From positions 20,995,865-21,059,864 of the forward strand of contig CM029377.1 in assembly GCA_017165825.1 (NCBI GenBank): DNA of 64,000 nucleotides, given 5' to 3'. Below are positions 46,501 through 58,483 of the stretch, one piece after another. The number at the start of each line of letters is the position of its first letter. The first letter of the stretch is position 1. A program made the position numbers and the translations under genes. Origin of the DNA: Hepsetus odoe (taxonomy: Eukaryota; Chordata; Actinopteri; Characiformes; Hepsetidae). The notes below the pieces were generated by a model. That model ran no database searches and was not told the origin of the DNA. It saw only the letters and a list, made by a program, of their open reading frames with translations.

Positions 46501-49500
46501 GTTTGATCCCTGGGACGGGCAGGAACGCTATGGGTGAGCAGTTCTCCACTCCTGCATCCACAGCTGAAGTGCCCTCGGGCAAAACAATCACCCTGAAAAT
46601 TGCACCCCAGGTGCTGGTATTGCAGCCCACCACTCCTGGTGTATGTTCAGTATAGGTACGTTTGAACAGGTTAAAGGCAGAGAACATTTGAGTTTCGATG
46701 TCCCAGTTCAGAGGTCCATCAAACACAGCACAAAAGTGAAAGTGACTATGTGTCACAAAGTGAACCACAATGAAATACATCCTCTATATTTAACCCACAC
46801 ACACCATCCAGCAGGGGGCAGACATATCCAGCACCCAGGGAGCAGTGATGGGGACGGTACCTTGATCTGGGAATCGAACCCTTGAGTTTCTGATCCTGGG
46901 GCCTCTTTCACCTAGCCACTTAACCACTAGATCAATTTTGCCCCGTGTGGGTTGAGAAAATGTTAATGCTAATATATGCTTAGCATTATATATGTTATAT
47001 AATTATATAAGTCTATATGTTATATATGTTATATGTATTTCATTACCGTGTTTATAGATGTTGAACACCACGTTTTGATGAGACTTTTATTCTTGGCCTC
47101 AAGGTCTCCGGTGGCGATGCCGCTTATGACCGTCTCGTCCAGCTGCAAGAGAGACACACACTTAACACACCATATATTCCCGCAACGGTCTTCAAAACCA
47201 TTCGCATTTCAGCTTTGAAATGAGAAATGTTGATTTTTCATGAGATGACATCATTGATTGGTTAAAAAGTGATTGGTAGGTTGGATGGTTTAGTCAGCAC
47301 TTGTAATGCAGCCATACCTCAATGATGGAGTGGGTGAGCGGGTCGGTGATGACGTTGAGCAGAGCTGGGGCATTCTCTCCCGTTTGTATGTTGAAGGAGT
47401 TCACTATCAGCTCCGTGAGACGGTACAGGTAACTTGTTGCAACCTCCAGCGGCAACAGCACCAACACGGACAGCCAGTTGAAGAAATCGTGGACCGTGGC
47501 CCCGGCGAACGCCCTGGACGGACAACCAGAGGGAGGGTTTCAAACTTAAAGCAGTGGTTCCTAATGTTTTTAGATCACAAATCACCTGGTGAATGCTGAA
47601 CTTTGAAATTGTTAGATGGTCCCTAAGCTCCTCTGCAGTTTTATGTGAAAGGAGGAATGTTTGCCTCATTTTTTGCCTTTTATTTTTTCCTGTTTGAGAA
47701 TGCAAGGCTGATTAAAGCTGTGAAACTCTTCCTTCACAGAACAGTCTGTGCCCAAATGAACACGAACCAGTGCCATAACCAATCAGCTATTGGGGTTTGA
47801 ATCACAGAAACTCAGAGATGATCCAATATAAAACCAACTGTGAAAGAGAGAGAGGGAGAGAGAGAGTTCTATCAGTAATAATCAGTTCTATTAGCCTGTA
47901 GTGTAACTAATGTCAGTGGATAAACTGTTAATGTGAGGGGGCACCAGCATTTCTGCACAGCTCGACAATGTTCACTGCTGACAATTTAAGATTAAGATTT
48001 TTCTCAACGGAGACCAGATTTCGATTTAGTCTCAAAGGATGTCCCATCAGGGAAAATATGTTTGTCCTGAGGGGCAACAATCTTTATAAATAAATCCAAT
48101 TAAAAAAAGATTGCGCCCCCTAGAGACCAAACATGCAAATTTCTGCAAAATTTTCCTGAGAAAGTTTGAACTAAAAATCAATTTTTTTACCCAAGATGTA
48201 GTCAGCTGGCTTGGATGCATCTTAAATTTGGCTTTTTTAGATTTAGCATCACATATCACATTTACATCTGCTCACTTCAGATCATTTTAATCTGGATTGT
48301 GTCAGATTTAAGTGTTTACACTCATTCAGACAGAAATCCAGGAGAAAATGGAATTGGGGGCATCCTGGTGCTGGAGTTCATGTCGCTGTTTTTTATAATT
48401 CGGACCTGTGATTTAACTGGTTGACCACATTTTGGTTCGGAGGTCCATGAGACATCCGTTTTTAAGATAAATGAGGACACTCTTACATCCTGCGATCAGC
48501 TCTGACCTACGGAACTTGCTGCGGTCTCCTGCCTGTGTCATGGCAACCACAGTGTTGGTGACGGACGTCCCAATGTTGGTACCCATGATGATGGGGACAG
48601 CTGTGGGCACCTGCAGCACTGAGGGTTTTAAACACAGGAACAGTAATGAGAGAAGAACGGAGGGGACAATCAAACAACAAAGAGCCTGAACGAGTATCTA
48701 CAGTACAGTTAAAAAAGAAAGGCTATAGGGTTTATCGTTATGAATCACTATTAAACTATATAAATCTGAAATAATCAATAAAGTAATTTTTAATAAAGTT
48801 TTTTTGGCCAATTTTCAGTCAAATTAACAGCATCATGCTGTCTTACATCACAGCGACACAATAAATCGAATGAAAAGAATAAATCGGAACAAATCATTTG
48901 CACAGATTGCTTCATAAAGAATCAGACTGTATTGAAGCAAATCCTTTGTGATACAAATGGATCATTTCTTGTAGAAACTTAAAGAATCAAAGGCTGAATG
49001 GTCAATTTATTTACTGCCATTTTTGTTTATTTGTTTATTAGAGGTGTATTTTGTGTGTTTTCATTGGTGGTCTTCGTTACTGGTCAATTTTACATGGACA
49101 TTATATATTTTATATACTTTTTATATAGATTGACAAATATTTAACAAAACAGATTAAGATGAAAGGGAAAGAACACAAGGCATTGGGGACAGTGGTGTCC
49201 TAGTGATTAGGGATGAGGGCCCCAGGATTGGTAGGTTGTGGGTTCAAATCCGAGACCAGTAGGTAGCCCTAAGGAACCCTTAAGCATGGTACTGTCCCCA
49301 TCACTGCTCATTAAAAATAATGTAATTTGAAGAAACAAAAGAGAAGAGAAGGAAGAGAAGCTCTTCATGATCTTCTTCTTCTTCTGCGGATCATCCGTCT
49401 CCATGTCTTCCTGTCCTCTGCATCTTCCTCCTTCAAACCAACCACCTGCATGTCCTCTCTCACCATGTCCATAAACCTGATTATATTCAGCTTCTGCTCA

Positions 49501-50997
49501 AGTTCCTTAAGGAAATCTAGGTGTGTTTGCTGGGAGACCATGGTGAAGTTGAGAACCTCTCAGCATTTAGAGAACTAAACAGTTACTATCAGGACTAAGG
49601 AGACAAACACATCTCATTTGTTTCCATTAAGAACCTTCATGAGCAAAAAAAATAACTATCTGACTGCAGCAAGGGTCCTTGATTCCCTGAATCATTTCCT
49701 AATGGATTAAATTGAACCGAATTGAGTCAGGGTTATGTTTGAGAGTCTCAGTTCAGGGGCCTTCAGACAGGGCCTTCTTTTCCCTGCCTCATGATTCACT
49801 ACAATCTCATGATTCACTACATGACTGTGACAATTGTTTTTGAACTGGAGGAAACATATCGTAATTCTAAAAACAATCTCAATCTCAATATCATTTATAT
49901 AATTTTTTAAATGTGTGTTTTGATGTTAATCACTATGGCACTGGCTGCAGCCATCAAGGTTGCAAGGTGACAGGTGTGATGCTCATTCGGCATTAGGCAT
50001 AAACTGGAAATCAGACATATTCCAGACCATTTGAATTCTCATGATTTGATACACGCATTGTGAATGAATTAATCTTTTCGTTTGAGCTGAATTAAATCAA
50101 ATCAAATGAAATCTTTTCTTAAAGAGTCTAATCCAATCAAGCCATGGTGACAGTTAGGTTGTGAAAGAATTAATCTTTACCTAAAGAAACAAACTGAACT
50201 GAGTTAGGGACATTTTTAAGCACTGAATAATTTCCTAAAGATTAAAATTCAGCTAAATCCTGGGGAAATCTGGCATAATTTTTTTTCTAAATCGAATCAC
50301 TTTGAGGGCTCAAGTTTACACCCCAAAGGCCAAACTGAATAAATAATTAAGAAACTGATATTATGTATTTTGTAGAATTGCTTTGGTGTTGATTTACATT
50401 ATTATGCCAATAATAATCAGTCATACTTACTTCCAGAAGAGACCATGCTGACCACTATAGACGAAGACGTGCTAGAGCTTTGGACAAGCAGAGTGACCAA
50501 AACACCAATGACCAGGCCAGCAAGGGGGTTGGATAACACCTCATTCTCCTGGAATATATCACCAGCCGCCTTACCTAATAAACACATATGATCAGATAGA
50601 CACTTCATGGCCACGTTTTCAGAAACAGCATCCACACTGGTGTTGACTGAACTGTTCTCTCGCTCTCTGGGTGTGTAGCATGATCCTCCCTCTCCCCCAT
50701 CACTCAGTATAACTGACTGCTCATAGTCACATGGCGGAGCATTTGTAGAATCAATTTGTCTTTAAATGTTAGTTGAATATTGTGTAAAACTGGGTAATGT
50801 GCATGTGTGTGTTTATGTATGTGTGTGTGTGTGCATGTGTGTGTGTGTGGGTGTGTACCTCCCACAAGCTGAAACGCTGAGCTGAGGATGTCCAGGGAGC
50901 AAACAAACATATACAGCATCCCAAGGAGACCAACCAGCTTTAAGACCGAAATACAGACTCTCAGTACCTTCCTTTTAGTGTCCAAATCTGAGAAAGA

Positions 50998-51056
<59 letters not shown>

Positions 51057-52439
51057 TCAGTGTATCAGTGTAAGGGACTGACCATGTGAAGATTTTATCC
51101 ATAAAATGCACAAAAAACACAGCAGCAGGAAAACAGCAGTGTGTCCTCAGGAGTAAACTTTCCTGGTGTGAAAACACTGCTCGAGACAATACCAGTTCCA
51201 GTGCAGATTTCCAAATCAATGTGCAATGTGTGCCACAAAAGGGTATTTCATTGCTCCCAGACTCTGGAATGAGTTTTAAAACCAGCTAGTATCCAGCCAC
51301 CGGACCTGAAAGAGGGAAATGAAGCACTTCCGGCTGATAAACTGACCAAAAAATGGCAGGTGACTTAAAATGTAGGCCTTTAGATAGACTCTGATAGAGA
51401 TTTCGAAAAACAGGCCAGTGTTACCCCAGTAAAAGGTACAGCCTCTTCTCTTTTTGTTGAAACTCTCTCTGAAATCCATCCCATGTGGTATTGGTACATG
51501 CATTTACATTTACATTTACATTTACGGCATTTAGCAGACGCTCTTATCCAGAGGGACTTACAACAGTGCTTTATTTCCACAATAGATCATCATCTTGGTA
51601 ACCAGCACAGATCAGTAACTGCTGATTAGCTAGTACCACCTAAGTAACAGACTAAGAGCCCTTGTAACAAGTATACACCATACCTTTTTTTTTTTTTTTT
51701 TTTTTTTGAGAGGAGGAGCAGGGGTGTGAGAGTAGGAAAGAGAGTAGAGGTTTTTTAAGAAAGAAAGAGTAAGGGTAGGAGAGTGGATGGTTTGGGAGGG
51801 ATTAGTCCCTCAGAAATTCCGTGAACAGGTGGGTCTTTAATCTACGTTTGAAGACAGCGAGGGACTCCGCAGTTCTGACCATCAGGGGGAGTTCGTTCCA
51901 CCACTGAGGGGCCAGAACTGAGAAGAGGCTTGATGCGTGTCTTCCTCTGTTTTTCAACGGTGGAGGTTCAAGACGAGCAGTCTTGAACCTCCTGGTAACT
52001 GGTAACACACTGGTAACACACTGAGCCGAAATTCATCCATTTGTACAATTTCTTTTGAAAATTATATAAGACATCAGAAGAAACCATCCCTCTCTCTCTA
52101 CCAACCCAGGTTCCTGGTGACGTCTTGGAGACTTTATACAATACCTGCCCATTTAACCCCAGTGTCCTGCAACTCCGGCAGGTCCCAGGGATCCTTCTCC
52201 TTGGCCGGTTCAGCCTGAATCAGAGCAACAGTAGAGACAGCAGGAGCAAAGCAGGCTGACTTCTGTTTATGAGCTGATGGAGAGAGAAAAAGAGAGGTCT
52301 TCTTGATAAATGATCAATAATTCTGGATAATTGTTCTACTTTTTAAGCATGAATGAAGTCATCACTCGCTGCACGTACCATCGAGTCCAGCTCCCAGATG
52401 CTCCATGGAGTTTTCCTCAAAGTCTGGCCAAGGTGCCAT
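42322..52439 (-). CDS. slc34a2: sodium-dependent phosphate cotransporter 2B (NaPi-IIb)
   Basis: SLC34A2 is an apical plasma-membrane carrier importing phosphate with sodium. Coding exons 5' to 3': 52379-52439, 52145-52273, 50859-50987, 50431-50574, 48507-48618, 47318-47513, 47047-47142, 45869-45956, 45420-45587, 44462-44578, 43430-43554, 42322-42873 (1917 nt, 638 residues, in frame). Human NaPi-IIb has about 690. It starts MAPWPDFEE. Both inverted-repeat QSSS motifs are present (QSSSTSSS, residues 138-145; QSSSVFTSA from 400), as are PIIMGTNIGTS and SLGSNIGTTTTA. The large extracellular loop (exons 7-8) has sequons NVT, NCT and NIS and is shorter than the human loop. The C-terminus keeps the cysteine cluster (CCCCCKCC, 583-590) and ends TAL, the PDZ-ligand type seen in SLC34. 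A minus-strand ATTAAA (42177-42172) may be the polyadenylation signal. Paralogue (a or b) is not assignable. Confidence 0.97.
43557..43596. repeat. (AC)n microsatellite at an slc34a2 acceptor
   Basis: About 20 AC units; (TG)n in gene sense, running into the acceptor GTGTAG of exon 11 (43430-43554). Confidence 0.95.
43890..44105 (+). repeat. SINE copy with CTCF-like motif
   Basis: Head AGTGTTTAGTGACTAGGCCT, box B GGTTCAAATCCC, core with TTCCCTTGATCAAGGTACCA, CTGCCCCCTGCTGG at 44019-44032, tail ACAAGTAGTCACTTTCACTT. It lies antisense in an slc34a2 intron. Confidence 0.85.
44960..45260 (+). mobile_element. 5'-truncated LINE 3' end
   Basis: GVKDAEIYRSDRIREKCIRGT, VGHVQRRDKEYIRRRML, ELPGRRRKRKDKEKVYG. 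A 60-base stretch carrying the RWF residues is deleted. It is antisense in an slc34a2 intron. Confidence 0.85.
46725..46945 (-). repeat. SINE copy with CTCF-like motif
   Basis: Minus-strand copy: head GGTTAAGTGGCTAGG, short core, plus-strand CCAGCAGGGGGCAG at 46808-46821, tail GTGACACATAGTCACTTTCA. It is in sense with slc34a2, intron 7. Confidence 0.85.
49188..49315 (+). repeat. SINE copy, 3' truncated
   Basis: GTGGTGTCCTAGTGATTAGG head, box B GGTTCAAATCC, and GTAGCCCTAAGGAACCCTTA core, breaking off at CATCACTGCTC. Confidence 0.75.
49365..49480 (-). mobile_element. LINE 3' terminal scrap
   Basis: The minus strand gives MVREDMQVVGLKEEDAED and RRWRRMIRR, ending in (GAA)n at 49371-49385. It lies within the slc34a2 intron before exon 5. 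Confidence 0.75.
50988..51053. repeat. (AG)n microsatellite at an slc34a2 acceptor
   Basis: About 30 GA units; in gene sense a (CT)n run that serves as an unusually long pyrimidine tract for exon 3 (50859-50987). Confidence 0.95.
51500..52015 (-). mobile_element. L2-like LINE, C-terminal coding end and 3' tail
   Basis: The minus strand encodes the typical LINE C-terminus FSVLAPQWWNELPLMVRTAE followed by FKRRLKTHLFTEFL and a stop (51802-52008). A 3' UTR follows, with GTTACAAGGGCTCTTAGTCT, GGATAAGAGCGTCTGCTAAA and (GTAAAT)n. The interior A/T-run (51685-51708) interrupts the UTR. It lies in sense in slc34a2 intron 2. Confidence 0.85.
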
Positions 52440-52617
52440 TGTCTGCAACACACACATTATATACAGACTCTTTATAATCGTGTGCGGTTCCTCCACACTG
52501 AACATCTCCAGCTCTGGGATGCTGGAGGCTTTCCTCAAACCCTGGAGAGGTAGCAATGCTCTCTTTGGAAACACTTTCTTCATGTCACAGACATTCATAC
52601 ACCTTGTTCTTGAGTGA

Positions 52618-52738
52618 TCCCTGCGATGGGCTGGCGACCTGTCCAGGTTGCGTCCCCCGTCCTCGCCCTGTGTGCGCTGGGTTGGACGCCAGCACTCCCC
52701 CGCGACCCCGTTTGGGACAAGCGGCAGATAATGAATGA
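52618..52738 (+). repeat. SINE 3' end, GATG-type tail
   Basis: CTGCGATGGGCTGGCGACCT to GGGACAAGCGGCAGATAATG and (GAAT)n. It is 180 bases upstream of the slc34a2 start codon, so it may fall in the 5' UTR or core promoter. Confidence 0.8.
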
Positions 52739-53075
52739 AATGAATGAATGTTCTTGAGTGATCTTTGTTGCTGGGCCACTCCTTGGGAAAGGGACAGTAG
52801 TTTTAAATGCTGGATTGGTGTCTGTAGACCATTGGAACAGGTTTTCCACCCTTGACATGTCTGTTTCTAAGTTTATCAGAAATCAGACTCTTTCTTTGTG
52901 CCGTGATACACTTCCATGATCATGTGTTGAAGATCAGACAGATTCCGATTCTTTAGATGAAAACAGGATCGCCTGACTGTCTTGCCATTGATTGAAAACA
53001 CATTTCAGATGAAATGCTAATCCTAGAGGTTCACATACTTTACCCTCACAGATCTGTATTATTAGATCTTTTGTC

Positions 53076-53277
53076 AGTCACTCATTTTCTGCCGCTTGTC
53101 TCAAGCGGGGTTGCACTGGAGTCCATCCCAGCTCACACAGGGCGGGGGACACACCCCTAGACAGGTCGCCAGCCCATCGCAGGGAGGAGCGTGACGGGGA
53201 CGGCACCTTGCTCAAGGGTACCTCAGGGAAACTGATCATGCAGCCAACGCCCTAACCACTAGGCCACCGCTGCCCCC
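53076..53277 (-). repeat. SINE with core and GATG-type tail, intact target duplication
   Basis: Minus strand: GGGGGCAGCGGTGGCCTAGT head, core TACCCTTGAGCAAGGTGCCG, tail GCGATGGGCTGGCGACCTGT to GACAAGCGGCAGAAAATG. It is flanked by a perfect 13-bp duplication TAGATCTTTTGTC (53063-53075, 53278-53290). Confidence 0.9.
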
Positions 53278-53311
53278 TAGATCTTTTGTCTTCATATATA
53301 AATGAGCACTG

Positions 53312-53440
53312 CGAATGGGCTGGCGACTTGTCCAGGGTGTGTCCCCCGTCCTTCACCCTGTGTGCACTGGGTTGGACTCCAGCACTCCCCCGCGACCCCG
53401 CTTGGGATGAAGCGGCAGACAATGACTGACAATGATATAA
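53312..53440 (+). repeat. SINE 3' end in opposite orientation
   Basis: GCGAATGGGCTGGCGACTTG to GATGAAGCGGCAGACAATGA. With the copy at 53076-53277 it makes an inverted pair 35 bases apart. Confidence 0.8.
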
Positions 53441-53616
53441 ATGAGCAAGGAAGAAAATTATTGTATAATTTGTTCAACAACTGAATTAACCTACATTTAA
53501 GACCTAAATCTGATCAATTAAAGTTAAATTTAGGCAGAAATGTAGACAATTCTAGGGAGTTAGGGCTAGGGTTACAAACTTTCATGCACCACTGTATAAA
53601 ACCATGGAACACAAAC

Positions 53617-53661
53617 GGATGGATGGATGGATGGATGGATGGATGGATGGATGGATGGATG
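53617..53661. repeat. (GGAT)n microsatellite
   Basis: Eleven uninterrupted GGAT units. Confidence 0.95.
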
Positions 53662-53819
53662 AAAAGAGAAAGATAGACAGGCCGGTGGATTGATAGCAAG
53701 TTTTGAGTCACTTTCACCAAAATTCACCTCCTAAAATCTTCACCCACCCCAAGCTCCGGTCACAGGGGACAGTATTGATGCGTTTTCATTCAGCCGCCAT
53801 AGCGGAGGTTTCCCCAACA

Positions 53820-54800
53820 TCTGAACACAGACTCCCAAACCATCTTTTCTAACAATTAAAATGATAAAACAACAAAAACACCACCTTCTCTAACAAATAT
53901 AACAATAAAACAAAACACAACTTTAAAGTTTAAAGATATTAAACAACAATGCCCCACTTTCTCTAAAGAGCAAAGTGAAAAAATAACAAAACACAAACAT
54001 TTCTAAAAAATGAAATGCATAAAAGAACACAACACAGACTTTCTCTTAGGTTTAAATAATAAAACAACCCAGCTAGAAACAAAACACCACCTTCTCTAAC
54101 AAATAAAGCTACAAAATGATACAACTTTCTCCAATGTTTAACAATAAAACAGCACACTGCTTCTCTACAGATCAAAGTGATAAAACGACAAAATCCGCCT
54201 TCACCACCTTCTATAATAATTTAAGTGATAAAACAATAAAACCTACTTAATTGCTAAAATCATAAGAAAAACAATTTAGAAAATCACTTTTTCTAATAGT
54301 TTAACCAAAAAACAACAAACAACTTCCATCCCTAACAATTTAGGTGAGAAAACAACAAAACATCCCATTCTAGAAGAATAAAAACAATTTAAAAAACAAC
54401 AAAACATGCCTTCTTTTACAATTTATAAAAACTGCAAAACACAGTCTTCTATATAATGATTAAAGTGATAAAACAACAAACCACCACTTTCTCTAAAAGA
54501 GATAAAATACTGTTTGATCTACTGATTAAAGTGATTAAACAACAAACGCTTAAAGGAATACAACAAACAGCAAATCCTCTAAAGATTAAAGAGATAAAAC
54601 AACAAGCGACTACAAATAAAACATCAGACCACAACTTTCTTCATAGACTAAAGTGATAAAGCAACAAAAAACAATGTTCCAGAAGAAAAAAATAAAACAA
54701 TACATAAACCTTCTTTAATGATTGAAGGAACACAACAATCAACTGAAAGAATAAAACATCAACCACAACTTTCTTTAGTGATTAAAGAGATAAAACTTCA
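53820..54800. repeat. AT-rich degenerate tandem repeat
   Basis: Roughly 40-60 bp units of the form TTCTCTAACAATTAAAGTGA then TAAAACAACAAAACACAAC, repeated about 18-20 times with heavy divergence. Open frames here are by-products of the repeat. Confidence 0.75.
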
Positions 54801-55984
54801 TCATCATTTCAAACTATTGCCATAGGGACAATCACCTTCATTGGTGGGTTCGTCTCCACTCCTGGTGGGGACGTCTCTAACGTCCAAAAGTGGGAATTGT
54901 AGATTCCAGAAAATTCCAACCTCTCTCTTCACGAAGTGTGTGTGTGTGTGTGTGTGTGTGTGAGTGTGTTTTCTCAGTTACACATTATTTGTACCATCAT
55001 ACCTATAGCATTATAACACACACTTCACATCTGGACAGCCACCTTGTTTGAGCTGATGCACACCTGGAGAGGTAAATGAGAAAGTTATAGTTAAATAAAG
55101 TGTGTGTGTGTCTATATGTATGTATGTATGTATGTGTATGTGTATGTGTGTGTGTGAGCATTTTATAGCCAGTCAAAGAGGTTTCCCCTTGACATTGTCG
55201 ATCACACCAATGGAAAAGTGCAAGGGCGGAGCTGTGTGTGTGTGTGTGAGGGAGAAAGAGAGAGAGTGTGTGTGTGTGTGTGGGTATTGATCAGTTTCCA
55301 CCACTAAAAAGAAGCTGTGATGTTTTAAACAAGTTTTTTGAATTAATTTAATTTGAAAAACATTGTTGTTTTAATATACAGGGCCAATATACTCCTTTTT
55401 TGTTTGTTTGTTTTTAATAATCTTATGCTCCATTTCTATATTCCTTATTAAACAGCCCATGTAGCTACAGTCCCTTCAAAATGAAATCTGCTCTAATTGG
55501 CTGCCCTGCTTTGTGCCAGGCTGAAACATGCTTTATAACTTCCACCTTTTCTGATATCACAGGTGGAAATTAGCTATTTTTTAGTTTTAGTTTCCAAATA
55601 TCTGTCTAAAAATGGAGGGAAATGCATGCTTACATGATATTGTCCCTTGAAAATTCACCAGAAATCAAAATTGGTCTGTTCGTTAATTCATCTTCTGCTC
55701 AAAATGAAGAAATAATTTGATCAAAACCCCAATTTCAGGGATTTTGTTTGTGGTGGATCAATCCAGATTTAGCTTCTTTGTAACTGGAACTACGCAGCTA
55801 ATTAGTCAATAGTCACCCAAATCCTCTCCAGAATGTCTCCCAGCCCAGTTCATGTGGTTTAGGACACAGCAGGACTTACAGTCAACATCAATGTGGAGCT
55901 GATCCCAGATCAGTTTGAACAGCAGCCCTAGGATTCGTATAAAGGTTTAGTTGACAGTATGTTCTACTGTGTCTGAAACCACAC

Positions 55985-56278
55985 CCACAAGTGAAAGCGA
56001 AATTGACTAGTGTTGCATTAACACACAAGTGAAAGTGACTATCCTTGGCACTGTGAAACACAGCACAACACACAGTGAACCACAATGAAATTACCTCTGC
56101 ATTTTAACCACACACACCATGCAGCGTGGGGCAGCCATTGAAAGTGCCTGGGGAGCAGTGATGGGGGCAGTACCTTGCTTAAGGGTACCTCAGGGCAACC
56201 TGCTGATCCGGGAATCAAACCCACGATCTTACAATCCTGGTTCCAACTTCCTAAACACTAGGCCACCACTGCTCCGCC
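55985..56278 (-). repeat. SINE copy, full length
   Basis: Minus strand: GGAGCAGTGGTGGCCTAGTG head, core GCCCTGAGGTACCCTTAAGC, GCTGCCCCACGCTGCATGG and tail CAAGGATAGTCACTTTCACT. A partial second tail copy (CACAAGTGAAAGCGAAATTG) precedes it on the plus strand. Confidence 0.85.
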
Positions 56279-56357
56279 TTAAAGCAGTTTGAAAAGGGCA
56301 TTTTGGACAGGATTCAACTATTGACTTTAGCATTTAGCAAAGGTTTCTACAGAAGTG

Positions 56358-56360
<3 letters not shown>

Positions 56361-56392
<32 letters not shown>
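56361..56392. repeat. (GT)n microsatellite
   Basis: About 16 GT units. Confidence 0.95.
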
Positions 56393-56395
<3 letters not shown>

Positions 56396-56964
56396 CTAGG
56401 ACGCTTGTCATGTCCCCTAATCATGTGACACAGTGTCCTCCCACCACCGCTCATTATACAACATATGGAAAAAAATTATGTGTACTGAACACACAGTCAC
56501 GGAAATCCTGATTGTCTTTCCACTTCCTGTCTAGAAAAAAGAAAAGATGGAAAAATTAAGACAGAAAACATAACTGAGTATATTATTATAAATACTCAAG
56601 CACTGAAATACAGTCCTAACCTTACAAAAATAATGCATATCTGTTATTTATTACTGTAGTTTAAAAAGATCATCAATAAAACAGGGGAAGGCTTCTGAGG
56701 AAGTGAAATTAGATAAAAATTAAAGTGGTGAAAAGTGACATCTGGCCATAATATTGGGTGGAATGGCTAAAAAACTAAGTGTCTCTTCACAACTACAGCA
56801 ATGAAGCAGTGAAATGTGCTCCTTGTGAATCATTAACTTCATTAATTGATATTAAATAAAATGATGTGGATGCTTTTCAGACTCAAGCTGATGAACTGGT
56901 GAACTCCAACCAGTGTTTGGGGGCCAAAGGTTTTTAAAATATTATTAATAATAATAACAATAAT

Positions 56965-57540
56965 AATACTCTTCTTCTTTCGGCTGCTCCCATTTAGGGG
57001 TCGCCATAGCAGACCATTCATCTCCATTTCTTCCTGTACTCTGCATCCTCCTCCTTCAAACCGACCACCTTCATGTCCTCTTTCACCACATCCATAAACC
57101 TCCTCTTTGGTCTTTCTCTTTTCCTCTTTCCTGGCAGCCCCATCTTCAACATCCTCCTCCTGATATAATCCTCATCTCTCCTCTGGACATGTCCAAACCA
57201 TCGCAACCATGCTTCTATAACTTTGTCTCCAAAACATCTTTCCATTCTTCATCCTCGTCATCACTGCCCTTAATTACATCTTGGTTATTTGCTGGTCTTC
57301 CTGGTTCACTATCCTCACATCCTCCAATCTACTCTCTCTCTCATTTTCTTCATTCGTCAGCCCCTCAAAGTACTCCTTCGATCTGCTCAACACGCTCTGT
57401 TCACCTGTAAGTATGTTTCCATTTCTATCCTTTATCACCCTGTACTGCTGCACATCTTTCCCAGTTCTGTCTCTCTGTCTAGCCAATCAGTAAAGGTCCA
57501 TTTCTCCCTCCTTACTGTCCAACCCTTCATACAAAAAATA
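56965..57540 (-). mobile_element. internally deleted LINE copy
   Basis: The 3' end (56965-57238: RWFGHVQRRDEDYIRRRMLK, MGLPGKRKRERPKRRF) is fused at about 57238 to an upstream part of the same element (57240-57540: ARQRDRTGKDVQQYRV, VLTGEQSVLSRSKEYFEG-like). About 1.2 kb of RT sequence is missing in between. Confidence 0.88.
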
Positions 57541-57700
57541 AAAGATAATAATAATAATAATACATTTACTTTCCTATGAATTAATTCAAATTAATAATAA
57601 CAACATATAGAGAGTCACTTTCATTTCATGTTTGTCCAGAAACCTGCTGGATATCTGCTTGAGATGACTTGAGCCTCCATGTGTTTTAATTTGGGTTCTG

Positions 57701-57746
57701 TCGCCCTCTGCTGGTGATAGAGACGCGCTGCACCGCTAGATGGCAG
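57701..57746. promoter_or_regulatory. two divergent CTCF-like motifs
   Basis: The minus strand 57714-57701 reads CCAGCAGAGGGCGA and the plus strand 57733-57746 reads CCGCTAGATGGCAG. The first fits the core CCASYAGRKGGCR; the second fits with a purine (G) at position 3. They point away from each other, 18 bp apart, about 80 bp upstream of the ociad1 start codon. Confidence 0.5.
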
Positions 57747-57827
57747 TAAGGCGCACGTGGGTTCACCTTGAACAGCGTGGAAGAGAGACAGTGGTGTGTG
57801 TGTGTGTTTAGAGACACAGGTGAGCAG

Positions 57828-58446
57828 ATGGATAAGTCATCTCCATCAGGATCACACCCCCCACCAGAGCAGGTCAGTGTAAAGGCTGGAACTGAACATC
57901 CAGATATGAACTGCTGTGTTTTCCTACAAAGTATGATGCTGTGGAATGATCCAGATGTATGCATTGAGGAATGTGTTTGTGTAGGTGCCCGTGGGGGTAG
58001 GCTATGTGCCCACAGAGGAAGAGAGGAGAGTGTTCAAAGAGTGCAATCAGGAGAGCTTCTGGTACAGATGTGAGTCAGCACACACACACACCTGTAGAAT
58101 CCCTATAGTAGCCATAGACATGAAAGTGAAAGTGACTATTGAAAGTGAATCATTGGTTTGAATCCCAGAGCAGTAGGTTCCCTTGATTGAGGTACCATCC
58201 CCATCACTGCTCCCCTGCACACACACCCTGCTGGACTGTATGTGGGAGTTAAATGCATAGGATGGTCACTTACCTTTTCACTAAATGTGATGATGTAATC
58301 AGTGTGATTCATAAATACACTTTTTTTTTTTCCAGCTGTGCCGCTGTTGGCCTCCAGCATGGCTCTTACCCAGTTTCTCATCTCCAGAGGTGAGCTTGAG
58401 AAAACACACAACAAATCCACCGATATGCAAACGCAAGCTACAATCT

Positions 58447-58483
<37 letters not shown>

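Larger units (their letters stand above)
52440..57827. other. divergent intergenic region between slc34a2 and ociad1
   Basis: No gene is supported. The interval contains four SINE pieces (52618, 53076, 53312, 55985), a (GGAT)n tract, an AT-rich degenerate repeat (53820-54800), several (TG)n tracts (54938, 55100, 55230, 56361), a LINE fragment (56965-57540) and paired CTCF-like motifs (57701-57746). Both promoters must lie here. I see no TATA box I would defend. Confidence 0.7.
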
